This document shows positions 1-8,505 of a DNA stretch of 64,000 bases, piece by piece (within the stretch, counting starts at the first letter, position 1; each line of letters opens with the position of its first letter). The notes below the pieces were generated by a model that saw only the letters and a list, made by a program, of their open reading frames with translations, had not been told where the DNA came from and searched no databases. The translations under genes were made by a program, and so were the position numbers. Source of the stretch: Caballeronia insecticola (GTDB lineage Bacteria > Pseudomonadota > Gammaproteobacteria > Burkholderiales > Burkholderiaceae); assembly GCF_000402035.1 (NCBI RefSeq), contig NC_021288.1, positions 682,001 through 746,000 of the forward strand. The letters are read 5' to 3'.

Positions 1-339
1 GACGGTCCACTTCACGAAGTCGTCGGATTCGAGTTTTTCCGCGAGTGCGTTCTGCGTCTTGAAGTCGGCGTCGAGTTCGGTGAGACCGCTGTAGAACATG
101 TAGGCGCGCGAGTAGTCGCCCGTATGTGTGCCCTTCGCGGGATCGAGCGAATCCATCAGCGACTGGTTCGCGAGCGCCACGCGAATGCGTCCGCCGCGCT
201 GTGGCGCGGGCTCCGTCGCGGCGAACGCGAGCGATGCCGTGCCCGGCAAGATGATGCCTGCCGCGCCCGCAACGGCCAGCGTCTTCATCGCCTTGCGGCG
301 GCCAGGATCGGCGACAACCAGTTCCTTCGGCAATGTCAT
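1..339 (-). CDS. ABC transporter substrate-binding protein, family 5 (peptide/opine type), 5' part only
   Basis: The gene starts at an ATG at 339 and runs off the left edge, so 113 codons are visible. The N-terminus has a twin-arginine-like stretch (GRRKAMKTLAVAGAAG) and a hydrophobic core, as expected of an exported protein. The mature part begins RGGRIRVALANQSLMDSLDPAKG, cut here to its key motif DSLDPAK, which with the following YMFYSGLTELD is typical of DppA/OppA-type binding proteins that deliver peptides or opines to an inner-membrane importer. It lies 51 bp downstream of the flavin oxidoreductase gene on the same strand, so the two are probably co-transcribed, and permease genes probably follow outside the window. 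The family is well supported; the ligand is unknown. Confidence 0.75.
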   Translation of the reverse strand, partial: MTLPKELVVADPGRRKAMKTLAVAGAAGIILPGTASLAFAATEPAPQRGGRIRVALANQSLMDSLDPAKGTHTGDYSRAYMFYSGLTELDADFKTQNALAEKLESDDFVKWTV

Positions 340-390
340 GTCAGCCTCGCTCGGTCATGTCGTTTTTGCGGATACGTTGCAGCGTCGCCT

Positions 391-2445
391 TCACAGCGCC
401 AGGCATAGCCTGTAGGCGTCGTAGATGGCCGTGTGAATATCGCGCGACGCGCTCGCGTCGCCGATGCGGTACAGATGAAATTGCTCTGCTTCGCGCGCCT
501 GGGTCTGGGGTTGCGGCTGGCCGGTCGCGAATGCGTCGAGATCGGTGTAGCCGTCGTTGACCGAGTACATGCGCGCCGCTTCGAAGAGATCATCGACCGC
601 GAGCATGCCGCGCTCGACCACGACGTGATCCGCTTCCATTTCGATCAGCGCATCGGTCAGATGATGACGGAACACGGCGCGGCGCTTGCCGCCAGGTGCG
701 GCGCTCACTTCGATCAACTCGACGTTGGTGCGCACGGGCACGTCCCAGCGCGCGATGTCGCGCATCCAGACCTGATCGTCGCCGCGTCCGCCGGTCTCCT
801 GTGCGGGCATGCTGTCGATCAGCGCGAGCGAGACGTCGAGCCCCGCATCGACATAGCGTTCGGCGCACAGATACGCGTTGTGCCGCCCGGTGCCGTCGTA
901 GACGAGCACGCTGCCCTGACGCGGCGGCGGTTCGGTGAGCGCATCGAAGACGGACTTGCACAGTTCGCCGCCCGGGAGGCCGTCGAGATTCGGCAGTCCG
1001 CCCGTCGCGATAATGACCACGTCCGCGCGATGATCGAGCACGTCGCTCACTTCGGCGTAGTGGTTGTAGCGCACATCGACGCCGAGCTTGTCGAGCTGCG
1101 TCACGCGCCAGTCGACGATGCCGATGAGGTCGCGCCGCCAACTGCCGGTTGCCGCGAGCAGCATTTGCCCGCCCGCCGACGAGTTCGCTTCGAGCACGGT
1201 CACGTCGTGGCCGCGCGTCGCGCTGATGCGTGCGGCTTCGAGGCCCGCGGGTCCCGCGCCGACGATCAACACGCGCTTCCTGTGTTGCGCTTTCGGTATG
1301 TCGTGCGTGAGATACGTTTCGCGCGATGTCGCCGGATTATGGATGCAGGTCGCGCGAAAGTTGCGGCAGAACGATGCGCCGACGCACGGCCGCGCTTCGT
1401 CCTCCCTGCCCGCTTCCACGAGCTTCACGAGATGCGGCTCCGCGATATGCGCGCGCGTCATGCCGACCATGTCGAGCAGGCCTTCGCGAATGGCATAGCG
1501 CGCGGTGGCGAGATCGGCGATCTTGGCGGCGTGGAAGACGGGCAGATCCACCGCGCGCTTGAACGCGGCGGCTTTCGGCAGCCACGGCGCGGACGGCACG
1601 AACATGCCCGGCATCGAGTTGAGCGCAAGCGACATCTTCGTGTCCATGCGGCCGAACACGACGTTGAAGAAATCGAACAGGCCGGTACGCTGGAGAATGC
1701 GCGACATCTCCAGCCCTTCCTCGAAGCTGCATCCGTCTTCGAGCGCGAAGCGAAAGCCGACGATGAAATCATCGCCGACCTGCTTTCTGATTTCTTCGTG
1801 AACCTCGATCGCGAAACGCACGCGATTGACGGTCGAGCCGCCGTATTTGTCGGTGCGCAGATTCACGGTCGGGTCCATGAACTGGCCGATCAAATGCCCG
1901 CCCGCATGCGTCTCGATGCCGTCCAGTCCGCCCTCGCGGCAACGCCTGGCCGCAAGGCCGAAATCGCGGATCACGCGGCGGATGTCCGCGTCATGGATCG
2001 CCTGCGGCATTGCGCGATGCAGCGTCTCGCGCACGGCGGATGGCGCGAGCATCGGCAGCCACGGCTCGGTGTATGCATCGCCGCGCCGCCCGAGATGCGT
2101 GATCTGGCACATCAGCGCCGCACCGTGCGTATGGATGCGATCGGAGAAGCGCCGCAGATGCGGCACGACAGCGTCGGTGGCCACGTTGATCTGCTGGAAC
2201 GTGTTCGGACTGTCGATGCTCACGTTCGACGAACCGCCGAACATCGTCAGCGCGAGTCCCCCTTTGGCCTTTTCCTCGTGATACCGTTGATAGACCTCTT
2301 GCGGGAACTCGTCGCGCGTCAGGCGGCTCGCATGGCTCGTGCTCATCACGCGATTCCTGAGCTGCAGATGTTTGAGCGTGAACGGCTGAAGCAACGGGTC
2401 CGACGAAGCGGGAGCGGCGGCGCGGTTCTCGGTGTGGGTCGTCAT
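391..2445 (-). CDS. FMN/FAD iron-sulfur oxidoreductase, Old Yellow Enzyme/trimethylamine-dehydrogenase family
   Basis: The 684-residue protein has an N-terminal FMN TIM barrel (about residues 15-350; the MCQITHLGRRG and GIETHAGGHLIGQFMDP segments match the family). An iron-sulfur region follows (354-370), then a C-terminal NAD(P)/FAD Rossmann part with RVLIVGAGPAGLEAA at about 391. This is the layout of 2,4-dienoyl-CoA reductase, trimethylamine dehydrogenase and the N-methylproline or dimethylglycine demethylases. The cysteine region is unusual: C354, C360 and C367 are present, but the second cluster cysteine is Ala357 and the last loop is about six residues short. It lies upstream of a binding-protein gene and is divergent from a LysR gene. 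An AGGCAGG-like ribosome site precedes the ATG. A demethylase or amine-catabolic role is inference. Confidence 0.85.
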   Translation of the reverse strand: MTTHTENRAAAPASSDPLLQPFTLKHLQLRNRVMSTSHASRLTRDEFPQEVYQRYHEEKAKGGLALTMFGGSSNVSIDSPNTFQQINVATDAVVPHLRRFSDRIHTHGAALMCQITHLGRRGDAYTEPWLPMLAPSAVRETLHRAMPQAIHDADIRRVIRDFGLAARRCREGGLDGIETHAGGHLIGQFMDPTVNLRTDKYGGSTVNRVRFAIEVHEEIRKQVGDDFIVGFRFALEDGCSFEEGLEMSRILQRTGLFDFFNVVFGRMDTKMSLALNSMPGMFVPSAPWLPKAAAFKRAVDLPVFHAAKIADLATARYAIREGLLDMVGMTRAHIAEPHLVKLVEAGREDEARPCVGASFCRNFRATCIHNPATSRETYLTHDIPKAQHRKRVLIVGAGPAGLEAARISATRGHDVTVLEANSSAGGQMLLAATGSWRRDLIGIVDWRVTQLDKLGVDVRYNHYAEVSDVLDHRADVVIIATGGLPNLDGLPGGELCKSVFDALTEPPPRQGSVLVYDGTGRHNAYLCAERYVDAGLDVSLALIDSMPAQETGGRGDDQVWMRDIARWDVPVRTNVELIEVSAAPGGKRRAVFRHHLTDALIEMEADHVVVERGMLAVDDLFEAARMYSVNDGYTDLDAFATGQPQPQTQAREAEQFHLYRIGDASASRDIHTAIYDAYRLCLAL

Positions 2446-2574
2446 GGCCTGCCTGATGAAGTGAGGCGAAGTAAGGCGAAAGTGAGCCGGAAGTCGGGCG
2501 TCGCAATCAAGGTAGGGAAGCCAATACGCGCCGTCAAATTACAAATGGATGCAGGCCCCATAACATGGTGTTGC

Positions 2575-3531
2575 ATGAGTCTCAGACTTCCTTCGCTGCA
2601 GGCGCTGCTCGTCTTCGAAACTTCCGCGCGGCTGTTGAGCTTCACCAAGGCGGCCGGCGAGCTGAACGTGACGCCCGTCGCCGTGAGTCGCATGGTGGCG
2701 CGCCTCGAAGACGCGCTCGGCTTCAGGCTCTTCGACCGCACGAAGTCAGGGCTAACCCTGACCGATCGCGGTGCAACATTGCAGCGCGCCGTCGCGTCCG
2801 GCTTCGGGCAGATCGGTGACACGATCGAAGAACTCAAACGCGATCTGGCTCGCGGCGAAATCGTCACGCTCTCGCTGGCAAGCGGCTTTGCCGCGCTGTG
2901 GCTTCTGCCGCGCTATGCCGCATTCCGCCAGGCGTTTCCCACCGTCAATCTCCGTTTGCAGGTCATGCCGGGACGGCTATACGGGCCGCTCGACGATGCG
3001 GACCTGGGCATCCGCCTGCACGGACCCGGCTCGGAAAACGATCCGTCGTGTCTGTGTCCGGAGATCATCGTGCCGATATGCAGTCCGAATTATCTGGCCG
3101 AATTCGGCGCGCTCGATGATGCGGCGAAGAGCGCCGAAGGTCACGCCTACATTCATCTCGACGTGACCACGCATTCATGGGCCGACTTTCACCGGGCGAC
3201 GGGACTCGCGAATCGAGGCATCGGCCGCGCCGTGCATCACACCGATCCGGGCCTCGCCGTGCAATGCGCGATGCTCGGCCAGGGCGTCGTGCTGGGCTGG
3301 CTGCTCGCAATCGCCGCGCCGCTCAACGAGGGCAAGGTGATCCCTGCATGGAACCGGTATATCGACACCGGCTGTCATTACGTGCTGGAATACCGCTCGT
3401 CGAATCCGTCTGAGAACACGCGCCGCGTCGCGCAATGGCTCATCGACGAAATGAAGCAGGAACTCGACGGCGCACGACGCGTGCTCGCACCGATGACGGC
3501 GATCTGCCGCAGCCGCGCCGCCTCCGTCTGA
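2575..3531 (+). CDS. LysR-family transcriptional regulator (GcvA-like)
   Basis: The product is 318 residues. The N-terminal winged helix (MSLRLPSLQALLVFETSAR, then SFTKAAGELNVTPVAVSRMV) is of the GcvA/AmpR branch, followed by a LysR substrate-binding domain with LASGFAALWLLPRYAAF. I chose the ATG at 2575 because it places the DNA-binding domain at the very N-terminus; an in-frame ATG at 2545 is possible. The gene is divergent from the flavin oxidoreductase gene with 129 bp between the starts, the usual arrangement for a LysR protein and its target. It converges with the next LysR gene, leaving only a 3-bp gap between the stop codons. Confidence 0.9.
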   Translation: MSLRLPSLQALLVFETSARLLSFTKAAGELNVTPVAVSRMVARLEDALGFRLFDRTKSGLTLTDRGATLQRAVASGFGQIGDTIEELKRDLARGEIVTLSLASGFAALWLLPRYAAFRQAFPTVNLRLQVMPGRLYGPLDDADLGIRLHGPGSENDPSCLCPEIIVPICSPNYLAEFGALDDAAKSAEGHAYIHLDVTTHSWADFHRATGLANRGIGRAVHHTDPGLAVQCAMLGQGVVLGWLLAIAAPLNEGKVIPAWNRYIDTGCHYVLEYRSSNPSENTRRVAQWLIDEMKQELDGARRVLAPMTAICRSRAASV

Positions 3532-3534
3532 ACG

Positions 3535-4476
3535 TCATGCCTGCAAAGCTGCGCGCGAACGCGCACGCCGCGTCGGCGCGACGACTTCCGCCAGCAGTTC
3601 CTCATGCAATTCGCGCAGGACCTCGACGAACGCAGACGCCAGCCGCTCGCGCGGCCGATGCGGCGGAAACAGCAGATAGGTGGGAAAGAGCGTTGCCGGC
3701 AGGAACGGCCGGATCGCGATTTCCGGCCCCGCGTAATCGCGCGCGACGATCGGATGCGCGAGCGTCACGCCCATGCCGTGGCGGACCATCTCGCAGCACA
3801 TTGCGGTGTATTGCGCTTCGATTGCGAGCACGCGCTTCACGCCCGCGCGCTGGAACACTTCGTCCATCAGCGCGCGCGTGCCGTCGCCGTGACACAGCGA
3901 GATGAACGACTCGCCCTCCAGGTCCTCGGGCCGGATCACGCGCTTTTTCGCCAGCCTGTGACTCGCGGGCATCACGCAGACGGCGGCGACCTTCGACAAC
4001 TGCTCGACCTCGCAATCGGACGCCTCGCTGACATACACCGCGACGCCGAGATCGCAGAACTGCGATGCCGTCCAGTGATTGACCGTGCCCGACGTATTCA
4101 CATGCAGCGACACCGTCACTTCCGGAAACCGCTCGACGAAACGTTTGATTGCGTGCGGCACGAGCGTCATGCCGGCGGACGGCATTGCCGCGATGCGCAG
4201 GCGGCCGCTGCCGAGATTGCGGATTTGCGCCGCCGCGTTCGCCAGTCCCTGCAAGCCGACGAACGCGCGTTCGACTTCGCGGAAGAAGGCCGTGCCCTCG
4301 CTCGTCGGGATGAGCCGCACGCCGCTGCGCTGAAAAAGCTGCAAGCCGGTTTCGCGCTCCAGCTGCGAGATCAGACGGCTCACATTGGGCTGCGACGTGA
4401 AGAGCGCCTTGGCCGCGGCGGTCATCGATCCGGACACCATCACCGCACGAAAGGCCTCGATGTGCTTCAGATTCAT
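3535..4476 (-). CDS. LysR-family regulator, NocR/OccR-like, of the adjacent oxidase operon
   Basis: The 313-residue protein starts MNLKHIEAFRAVMVSGSMTA and continues with the helix-turn-helix residues AAKALFTSQPNVSRLISQLE, followed by a periplasmic-binding-like effector domain. This N-terminus resembles NocR and OccR, regulators of opine catabolism in Agrobacterium. It is divergent from the ABC transporter/oxidase operon that starts at 4637, with a 160-bp AT-richer gap that should hold both promoters and the operator. The pairing with opine-oxidase-like enzymes supports an opine- or amino-acid-responsive regulator. The effector itself is not visible. Confidence 0.88.
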   Translation of the reverse strand: MNLKHIEAFRAVMVSGSMTAAAKALFTSQPNVSRLISQLERETGLQLFQRSGVRLIPTSEGTAFFREVERAFVGLQGLANAAAQIRNLGSGRLRIAAMPSAGMTLVPHAIKRFVERFPEVTVSLHVNTSGTVNHWTASQFCDLGVAVYVSEASDCEVEQLSKVAAVCVMPASHRLAKKRVIRPEDLEGESFISLCHGDGTRALMDEVFQRAGVKRVLAIEAQYTAMCCEMVRHGMGVTLAHPIVARDYAGPEIAIRPFLPATLFPTYLLFPPHRPRERLASAFVEVLRELHEELLAEVVAPTRRARSRAALQA

Positions 4477-4636
4477 TGCGTGTTTTCCCTATTCTCGCTG
4501 ATCCCGATTCATATCATCCCTGCATAGCTAGGTATTTTATTCGTATTGGACGATATGTATTCACGGCGCGAAACTGCATTTCATCGACGGGCTGCGAGCC
4601 CGCTCCCCACACGTACCGGAACTGGAGATCGTCGTC

Positions 4637-5704
4637 ATGAGAAGCGCGCCGCATAGCCGTCTGTCCGTCCTGTCCCGCGCCGTTCTGGCGGGTGTCACGA
4701 TCTCCGGCGCGCTCGCGGCGCCGCTTCTGGCGCAGGCCGAGACCACGCTGTATGTGGCCAACGTCGGCGGCTCGAACGAGCAGTTGTATCGCCAGAAAAT
4801 CATTCCTCCGTTCGAGAAGGCGCACAACGTCAAGATCGTCTACGTGGCGGGCAATTCGAGCGACACGCTCGCCAAATTGCAGGCGCAGAAGGGCCATCAG
4901 CAGATCAACGTCGCGGTGATGGACGACGGCCCCATGTATCAGGCGATGCAGCTCAACCTGTGCGCGAAGCTCGACGACGCGCCCGTGATGAACGACATCT
5001 ATCCGCTCGCGAAACTCGGCGCGACGTCGGTGGGCGTCGGCATGGTGGCGACGGGTATCGGCTACAACGAAGAGGCCTTCAAGAAGGCGGGCCTGCCGCC
5101 GCCCGATTCGTGGAAGGCGCTCACCGACAAGCGCATCAAGGGCAAGCTCGGCGTGCCGCCGATCACCAACACCTACGGCCTGCATACGCTCGTGATGCTC
5201 GCGCGTCTGTCCGGCGGCGGCGAGAAGAACATCGATCCGGGCTTCGCCGAAATGACGAAGCAGGTCGCGCCCAACGTGCTGTCCTGGGCGCCGACGCCCG
5301 GCGAAATGGACGGTCAGATGCAGTCGGGCGACGTGATCCTCGCGCCCTACGGCAGCGGCCGCGCAGTGGCGCTGCAGAACACCGGCTTCCCGCTCAAGTT
5401 CATCTACCCGAAGGAAGGCGCAGTCGCGTTGCAGGTGGCGGCATGCGCCGTCGCGGAGAATGCGCAGCCCGCCTTGTCGCAGCAATTCGTGCAGTACCTC
5501 CTGAGCCCCGAAGTGCAGATGCTGCAGGCGCAGAACATCGGGCTCGGTCCGGTCAACAAGACGGTCAAGCTGACGCCCGAAGTGGCCGCGCGCGTGCCCT
5601 ATGGCCCAGAGCAAATCTCGAAACTCACCGCGATGGACTGGACCACGATCAACCAGCATCGCACCGAGTGGACCGAGCGATGGAACCGGTCGGTCGAGCG
5701 TTGA
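4637..5704 (+). CDS. ABC transporter substrate-binding protein, PotD/spermidine-putrescine-like
   Basis: The product is 355 residues with a Sec signal peptide ending in ALAAPLLAQA before ETTLYVANVGG. The fold is the type II periplasmic binding protein of the PotD/AfuA group (motifs ATGIGYNEEAFKKAG, PYGSGRAVAL). A GGAG ribosome site lies 9 bases before the ATG. It is the first gene of an operon with an ATPase, two permeases and redox enzymes, so it probably captures the substrate that the oxidases degrade. PotD homologues bind polyamines, opines, phosphonates or iron, so the ligand cannot be told from sequence. A CGGGCT/AGCCCG hairpin sits in the leader at 4588-4602. Confidence 0.88.
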   Translation: MRSAPHSRLSVLSRAVLAGVTISGALAAPLLAQAETTLYVANVGGSNEQLYRQKIIPPFEKAHNVKIVYVAGNSSDTLAKLQAQKGHQQINVAVMDDGPMYQAMQLNLCAKLDDAPVMNDIYPLAKLGATSVGVGMVATGIGYNEEAFKKAGLPPPDSWKALTDKRIKGKLGVPPITNTYGLHTLVMLARLSGGGEKNIDPGFAEMTKQVAPNVLSWAPTPGEMDGQMQSGDVILAPYGSGRAVALQNTGFPLKFIYPKEGAVALQVAACAVAENAQPALSQQFVQYLLSPEVQMLQAQNIGLGPVNKTVKLTPEVAARVPYGPEQISKLTAMDWTTINQHRTEWTERWNRSVER

Positions 5705-5734
5705 TCCTCCACCCGGCTTGAAGGAGCAAGGCAT

Positions 5735-6832
5735 ATGGCCTTTCTGACTCTGCAAGGCATCTCCAAACGATACGGCGATTTCACCGCGATCGAACAGCTC
5801 GATCTCGATGTCGAACGCGGCGAACTGCTGGCGCTGCTCGGTCCTTCCGGCTGCGGCAAGACGACGACGCTGCAAATGATCGCGGGCTTCGTCGCGCCGA
5901 CGACGGGCCGCATCACGCTCGACGGCCGCGACATCACGAACGAGCGCCCCGAGAAACGCGGCCTCGGCGTGGTGTTTCAAAGCTATGCGCTGTTTCCGCA
6001 CATGACGGTGGCGGGCAACGTCGGCTTCGGGCTGGAGATGCGCAAGGTCAAGCGCCGCGAACGCGATGAACGCGTCGCCGAGGCGCTCGCGCTCGTGCGT
6101 CTGAACGGACTCGGGCATCGTTATCCGAAGGAGCTGTCGGGCGGCCAGAGGCAGCGCGTCGCCATTGCGCGCGCCATCGCCATGCAGCCCGAACTGCTGC
6201 TGCTCGACGAGCCGATGTCCAACCTCGACGCCAAGCTGCGCGAGGAAATGCACATCGAATTGCGCGCGATCCAGAAGCGCCTCGGCATCACGACGATCCT
6301 CGTCACGCACGATCAGGTCGAAGCAATGACGATGAGCGACCGCATCGCGGTGATGCATCGCGGCACGATCGCGCAACTCTCCACGCCCTACGACGCCTAC
6401 GAGCGCCCCGCAACGCCGTTCGCCTCGACCTTCCTCGGGCGCACCAATGCGTTCTCCGGCGAAGTGCTGCGGCGCAATCCGCGCTGCGCGATCGTCGATG
6501 TCGCGGGCACCACGCTGCACGTGCCGCACGAAGGCCGTCATGTCGATGGCGCGGTGAACGTCTATATCCGTCCCGAGAAAGTGCATCTCGCGAACGGCAA
6601 TCCGGCCGATGCCCGCGTGCGCGGACGCATCGCGACGCGCGTGTTCGTCGGCAATCAATGGCTGCTGGAAGTGGAGACCGGACTCGGCAAGCTGCGTGTC
6701 GCGCAGCCGAACCACGGCGCGCCGCCGCCCGAAGAAGGCGACGAAGTGGGCCTCGCCTGGACCGACGACGACCTGCGCGTGCTCACGCAAGACGCGCCGA
6801 ACGCGAAGGAGAACGCTCATGGCCACGCTTGA
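5735..6832 (+). CDS. ABC transporter ATPase, PotA-like
   Basis: The product is 365 residues. Walker A is GPSGCGKT (36-43), the signature is LSGGQ (134-138), Walker B is LLLLDEP (154-160) followed by MSNLDAKLRE, and a switch histidine lies in LVTHDQ. A C-terminal TOBE-like domain follows, with VYIRPEKVHLA. This is the full-length PotA/FbpC type that powers import through two permeases. An AAGGAG ribosome site precedes the ATG. Its last 14 bases overlap the next permease gene, which suggests translational coupling. Confidence 0.92.
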   Translation: MAFLTLQGISKRYGDFTAIEQLDLDVERGELLALLGPSGCGKTTTLQMIAGFVAPTTGRITLDGRDITNERPEKRGLGVVFQSYALFPHMTVAGNVGFGLEMRKVKRRERDERVAEALALVRLNGLGHRYPKELSGGQRQRVAIARAIAMQPELLLLDEPMSNLDAKLREEMHIELRAIQKRLGITTILVTHDQVEAMTMSDRIAVMHRGTIAQLSTPYDAYERPATPFASTFLGRTNAFSGEVLRRNPRCAIVDVAGTTLHVPHEGRHVDGAVNVYIRPEKVHLANGNPADARVRGRIATRVFVGNQWLLEVETGLGKLRVAQPNHGAPPPEEGDEVGLAWTDDDLRVLTQDAPNAKENAHGHA

Positions 6833-7691
6833 CGACACCCGCCCCGGCGCCGCGCCGTGGCTGCTGTCGGGGCCCGCGCTGCTGCTGTTCATCGGCTTGT
6901 TGCTGGTGCCGCTGATGCTCACGCTGATGTTGTCGTTCCGCGTGTTCAGCGATACGGCCGGCGTCACGTCCGTCTATACGCTCGGCAACTACTGGGAAGT
7001 GGTGAGCGACCCGTACTACGGCACGATCTTTCTGCGCACGGCCGGCCTCGCGTTCGCGGTCACGTTGCTGTCTATCGTGCTCGGCGTGCCGGAGACCATC
7101 GTGCTCGCGCGCATGAAGCGGCCGTGGCAGTCGCTGTGTCTGTTGATCGTGCTCGGGCCGCTGCTCATCTCGGTCGTCGTGCGCACGCTCGGCTGGCAGA
7201 TTCTGCTCGGCAACAACGGCGTGCTCAACAACGTGCTGCAGGCGCTGCATATCACCGACGAACCCATCCGCCTCGTCTTCACGATGACGGGCATGATCAT
7301 CGCGCTCACGCATGTGCTGGTGCCGTTCATGGTGATGTCGGTCTGGGCGACGATGCAAAAGCTCGACCCGCAAGTGGAATGGGCCGGCCGCTCGCTCGGC
7401 GGCTCGCCGTTCGCGGTGTTCCGCCGCGTGGTGCTGCCGCAGATCATGCCGGGCGTGCTGTCGGGCTCGATCATCGTGTTCGCGCTGTCGGCGTCCGCGT
7501 TCGCCACGCCCGCGCTGATCGGCGGACGGCGTCTCAAAGTGGTCGCCACCGCCGCCTACGACGAATTCCTCGGCACGCTCAACTGGCCGCTCGGCGCGAG
7601 CATCGCGGTGCTGCTGCTGATTGCGAACGTCGCGATCGTGATGGGTTGCAGCCGCCTCGCCGAACGTCGCTTCCGGCACATCTTCGACTGA
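6819..7691 (+). CDS. ABC transporter permease, PotB-like
   Basis: The 290-residue inner-membrane protein has about six hydrophobic segments and a C-terminal EAA-type loop (AGRSLGGSPFAVFRRVVLPQIMPG) typical of binding-protein-dependent permeases. The ATG at 6819 overlaps the end of the ATPase gene by 14 bases and is preceded by a GAAGGAG site, so it is preferred over upstream in-frame starts inside the ATPase gene. It pairs with the following PotC-like permease. Confidence 0.9.
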   Translation: MATLDDTRPGAAPWLLSGPALLLFIGLLLVPLMLTLMLSFRVFSDTAGVTSVYTLGNYWEVVSDPYYGTIFLRTAGLAFAVTLLSIVLGVPETIVLARMKRPWQSLCLLIVLGPLLISVVVRTLGWQILLGNNGVLNNVLQALHITDEPIRLVFTMTGMIIALTHVLVPFMVMSVWATMQKLDPQVEWAGRSLGGSPFAVFRRVVLPQIMPGVLSGSIIVFALSASAFATPALIGGRRLKVVATAAYDEFLGTLNWPLGASIAVLLLIANVAIVMGCSRLAERRFRHIFD

Positions 7692-7707
7692 GTTCCGGAG
7701 AACCCTC

Positions 7708-8505
7708 ATGAACCGCAACGGCTTTCTCGGGCTCGCCTTCAACGCCTGCTTTCTCACGTTCATCATGGCGCCGCTCGCGGTGGTGATGCTCGTGGCCTTC
7801 ACCGACAAGGGCTTTATTTCGATGCCTTTCGACGGCGCGTCGCTGCGCTGGTTTCGCGCGATCATCGAGAACGGCGATATCGTCGCGGCGTTCTGGCTGT
7901 CGGTGCGGCTCGCGTTCGCGGCGGCGACCATCGGCGTGTTGCTCGCGGTGCCGGCGGCGCTCGCGATCGCGCGCTATCGCTTTCCGGGCCGCGCTGCGCT
8001 CACGAGCTTCTTTCTCTCGCCGATGATGATCCCCGCCGTCGTGCTCGGCATCGCGTTCCTGCGCTTTCTCTCGCTGCTGCATCTGTCGGGCTCGTTCTGG
8101 TCGCTGGTCGCCGCGCACGTGATCATCGTGCTGCCGTATGCGCTGCGGCTCGCGCTGTCCTCCGCCGTCGGCCTCGACCGCGACGCTGAGCGCGCCGCGC
8201 TGTCCTGTGGCGCGAGCCGCTTCACCGCGTTTCGCCGCGTGGTGCTGCCGATGATCCGCACGGGCGTCGCGGGCGGCTGGGTGCTGTCGTTCATCCAGAG
8301 CTTCGACGAGCTGACCATGACCATCTTCGTTGCGACGCCCGGCACCACCACGCTGCCCGTCGCCATGTACAACCAGATCGCGCAGACGATCGATCCGCTG
8401 GTCGCAAGCGTCTCGGCGGTGCTGATCGTCGGCACGGTTCTGCTGATGATTCTGCTCGACCGCATGGTCGGACTGGATCGCATTCTGATCGGAGAAGCCC
8501 GATGA
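7708..8505 (+). CDS. ABC transporter permease, PotC-like
   Basis: The product is 265 residues with multiple membrane helices and the EAA loop ALSCGASRFTAFRRVVLPMI. It is the second permease of the importer. A GGAG site lies 8 bases before the start. Its stop overlaps the start of the next oxidase gene in an ATGA, which ties transport and oxidation into one transcript. Confidence 0.9.
   Translation: MNRNGFLGLAFNACFLTFIMAPLAVVMLVAFTDKGFISMPFDGASLRWFRAIIENGDIVAAFWLSVRLAFAAATIGVLLAVPAALAIARYRFPGRAALTSFFLSPMMIPAVVLGIAFLRFLSLLHLSGSFWSLVAAHVIIVLPYALRLALSSAVGLDRDAERAALSCGASRFTAFRRVVLPMIRTGVAGGWVLSFIQSFDELTMTIFVATPGTTTLPVAMYNQIAQTIDPLVASVSAVLIVGTVLLMILLDRMVGLDRILIGEAR

Noticed and set aside
433..2572. 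Very long plus-strand open frame (over 700 codons before the LysR start) opposite the flavin oxidoreductase
   Set aside because: It is the antisense shadow of a strong gene in high-GC DNA, rich in Arg, His, Ala and Asp, with no recognisable domain. Only its last part, the LysR protein from 2575, is real.
4514..6967. 817-codon minus-strand frame opposite the ABC importer genes
   Set aside because: Low-complexity Arg/His/Ala composition and complete overlap with three well-supported genes on the other strand.
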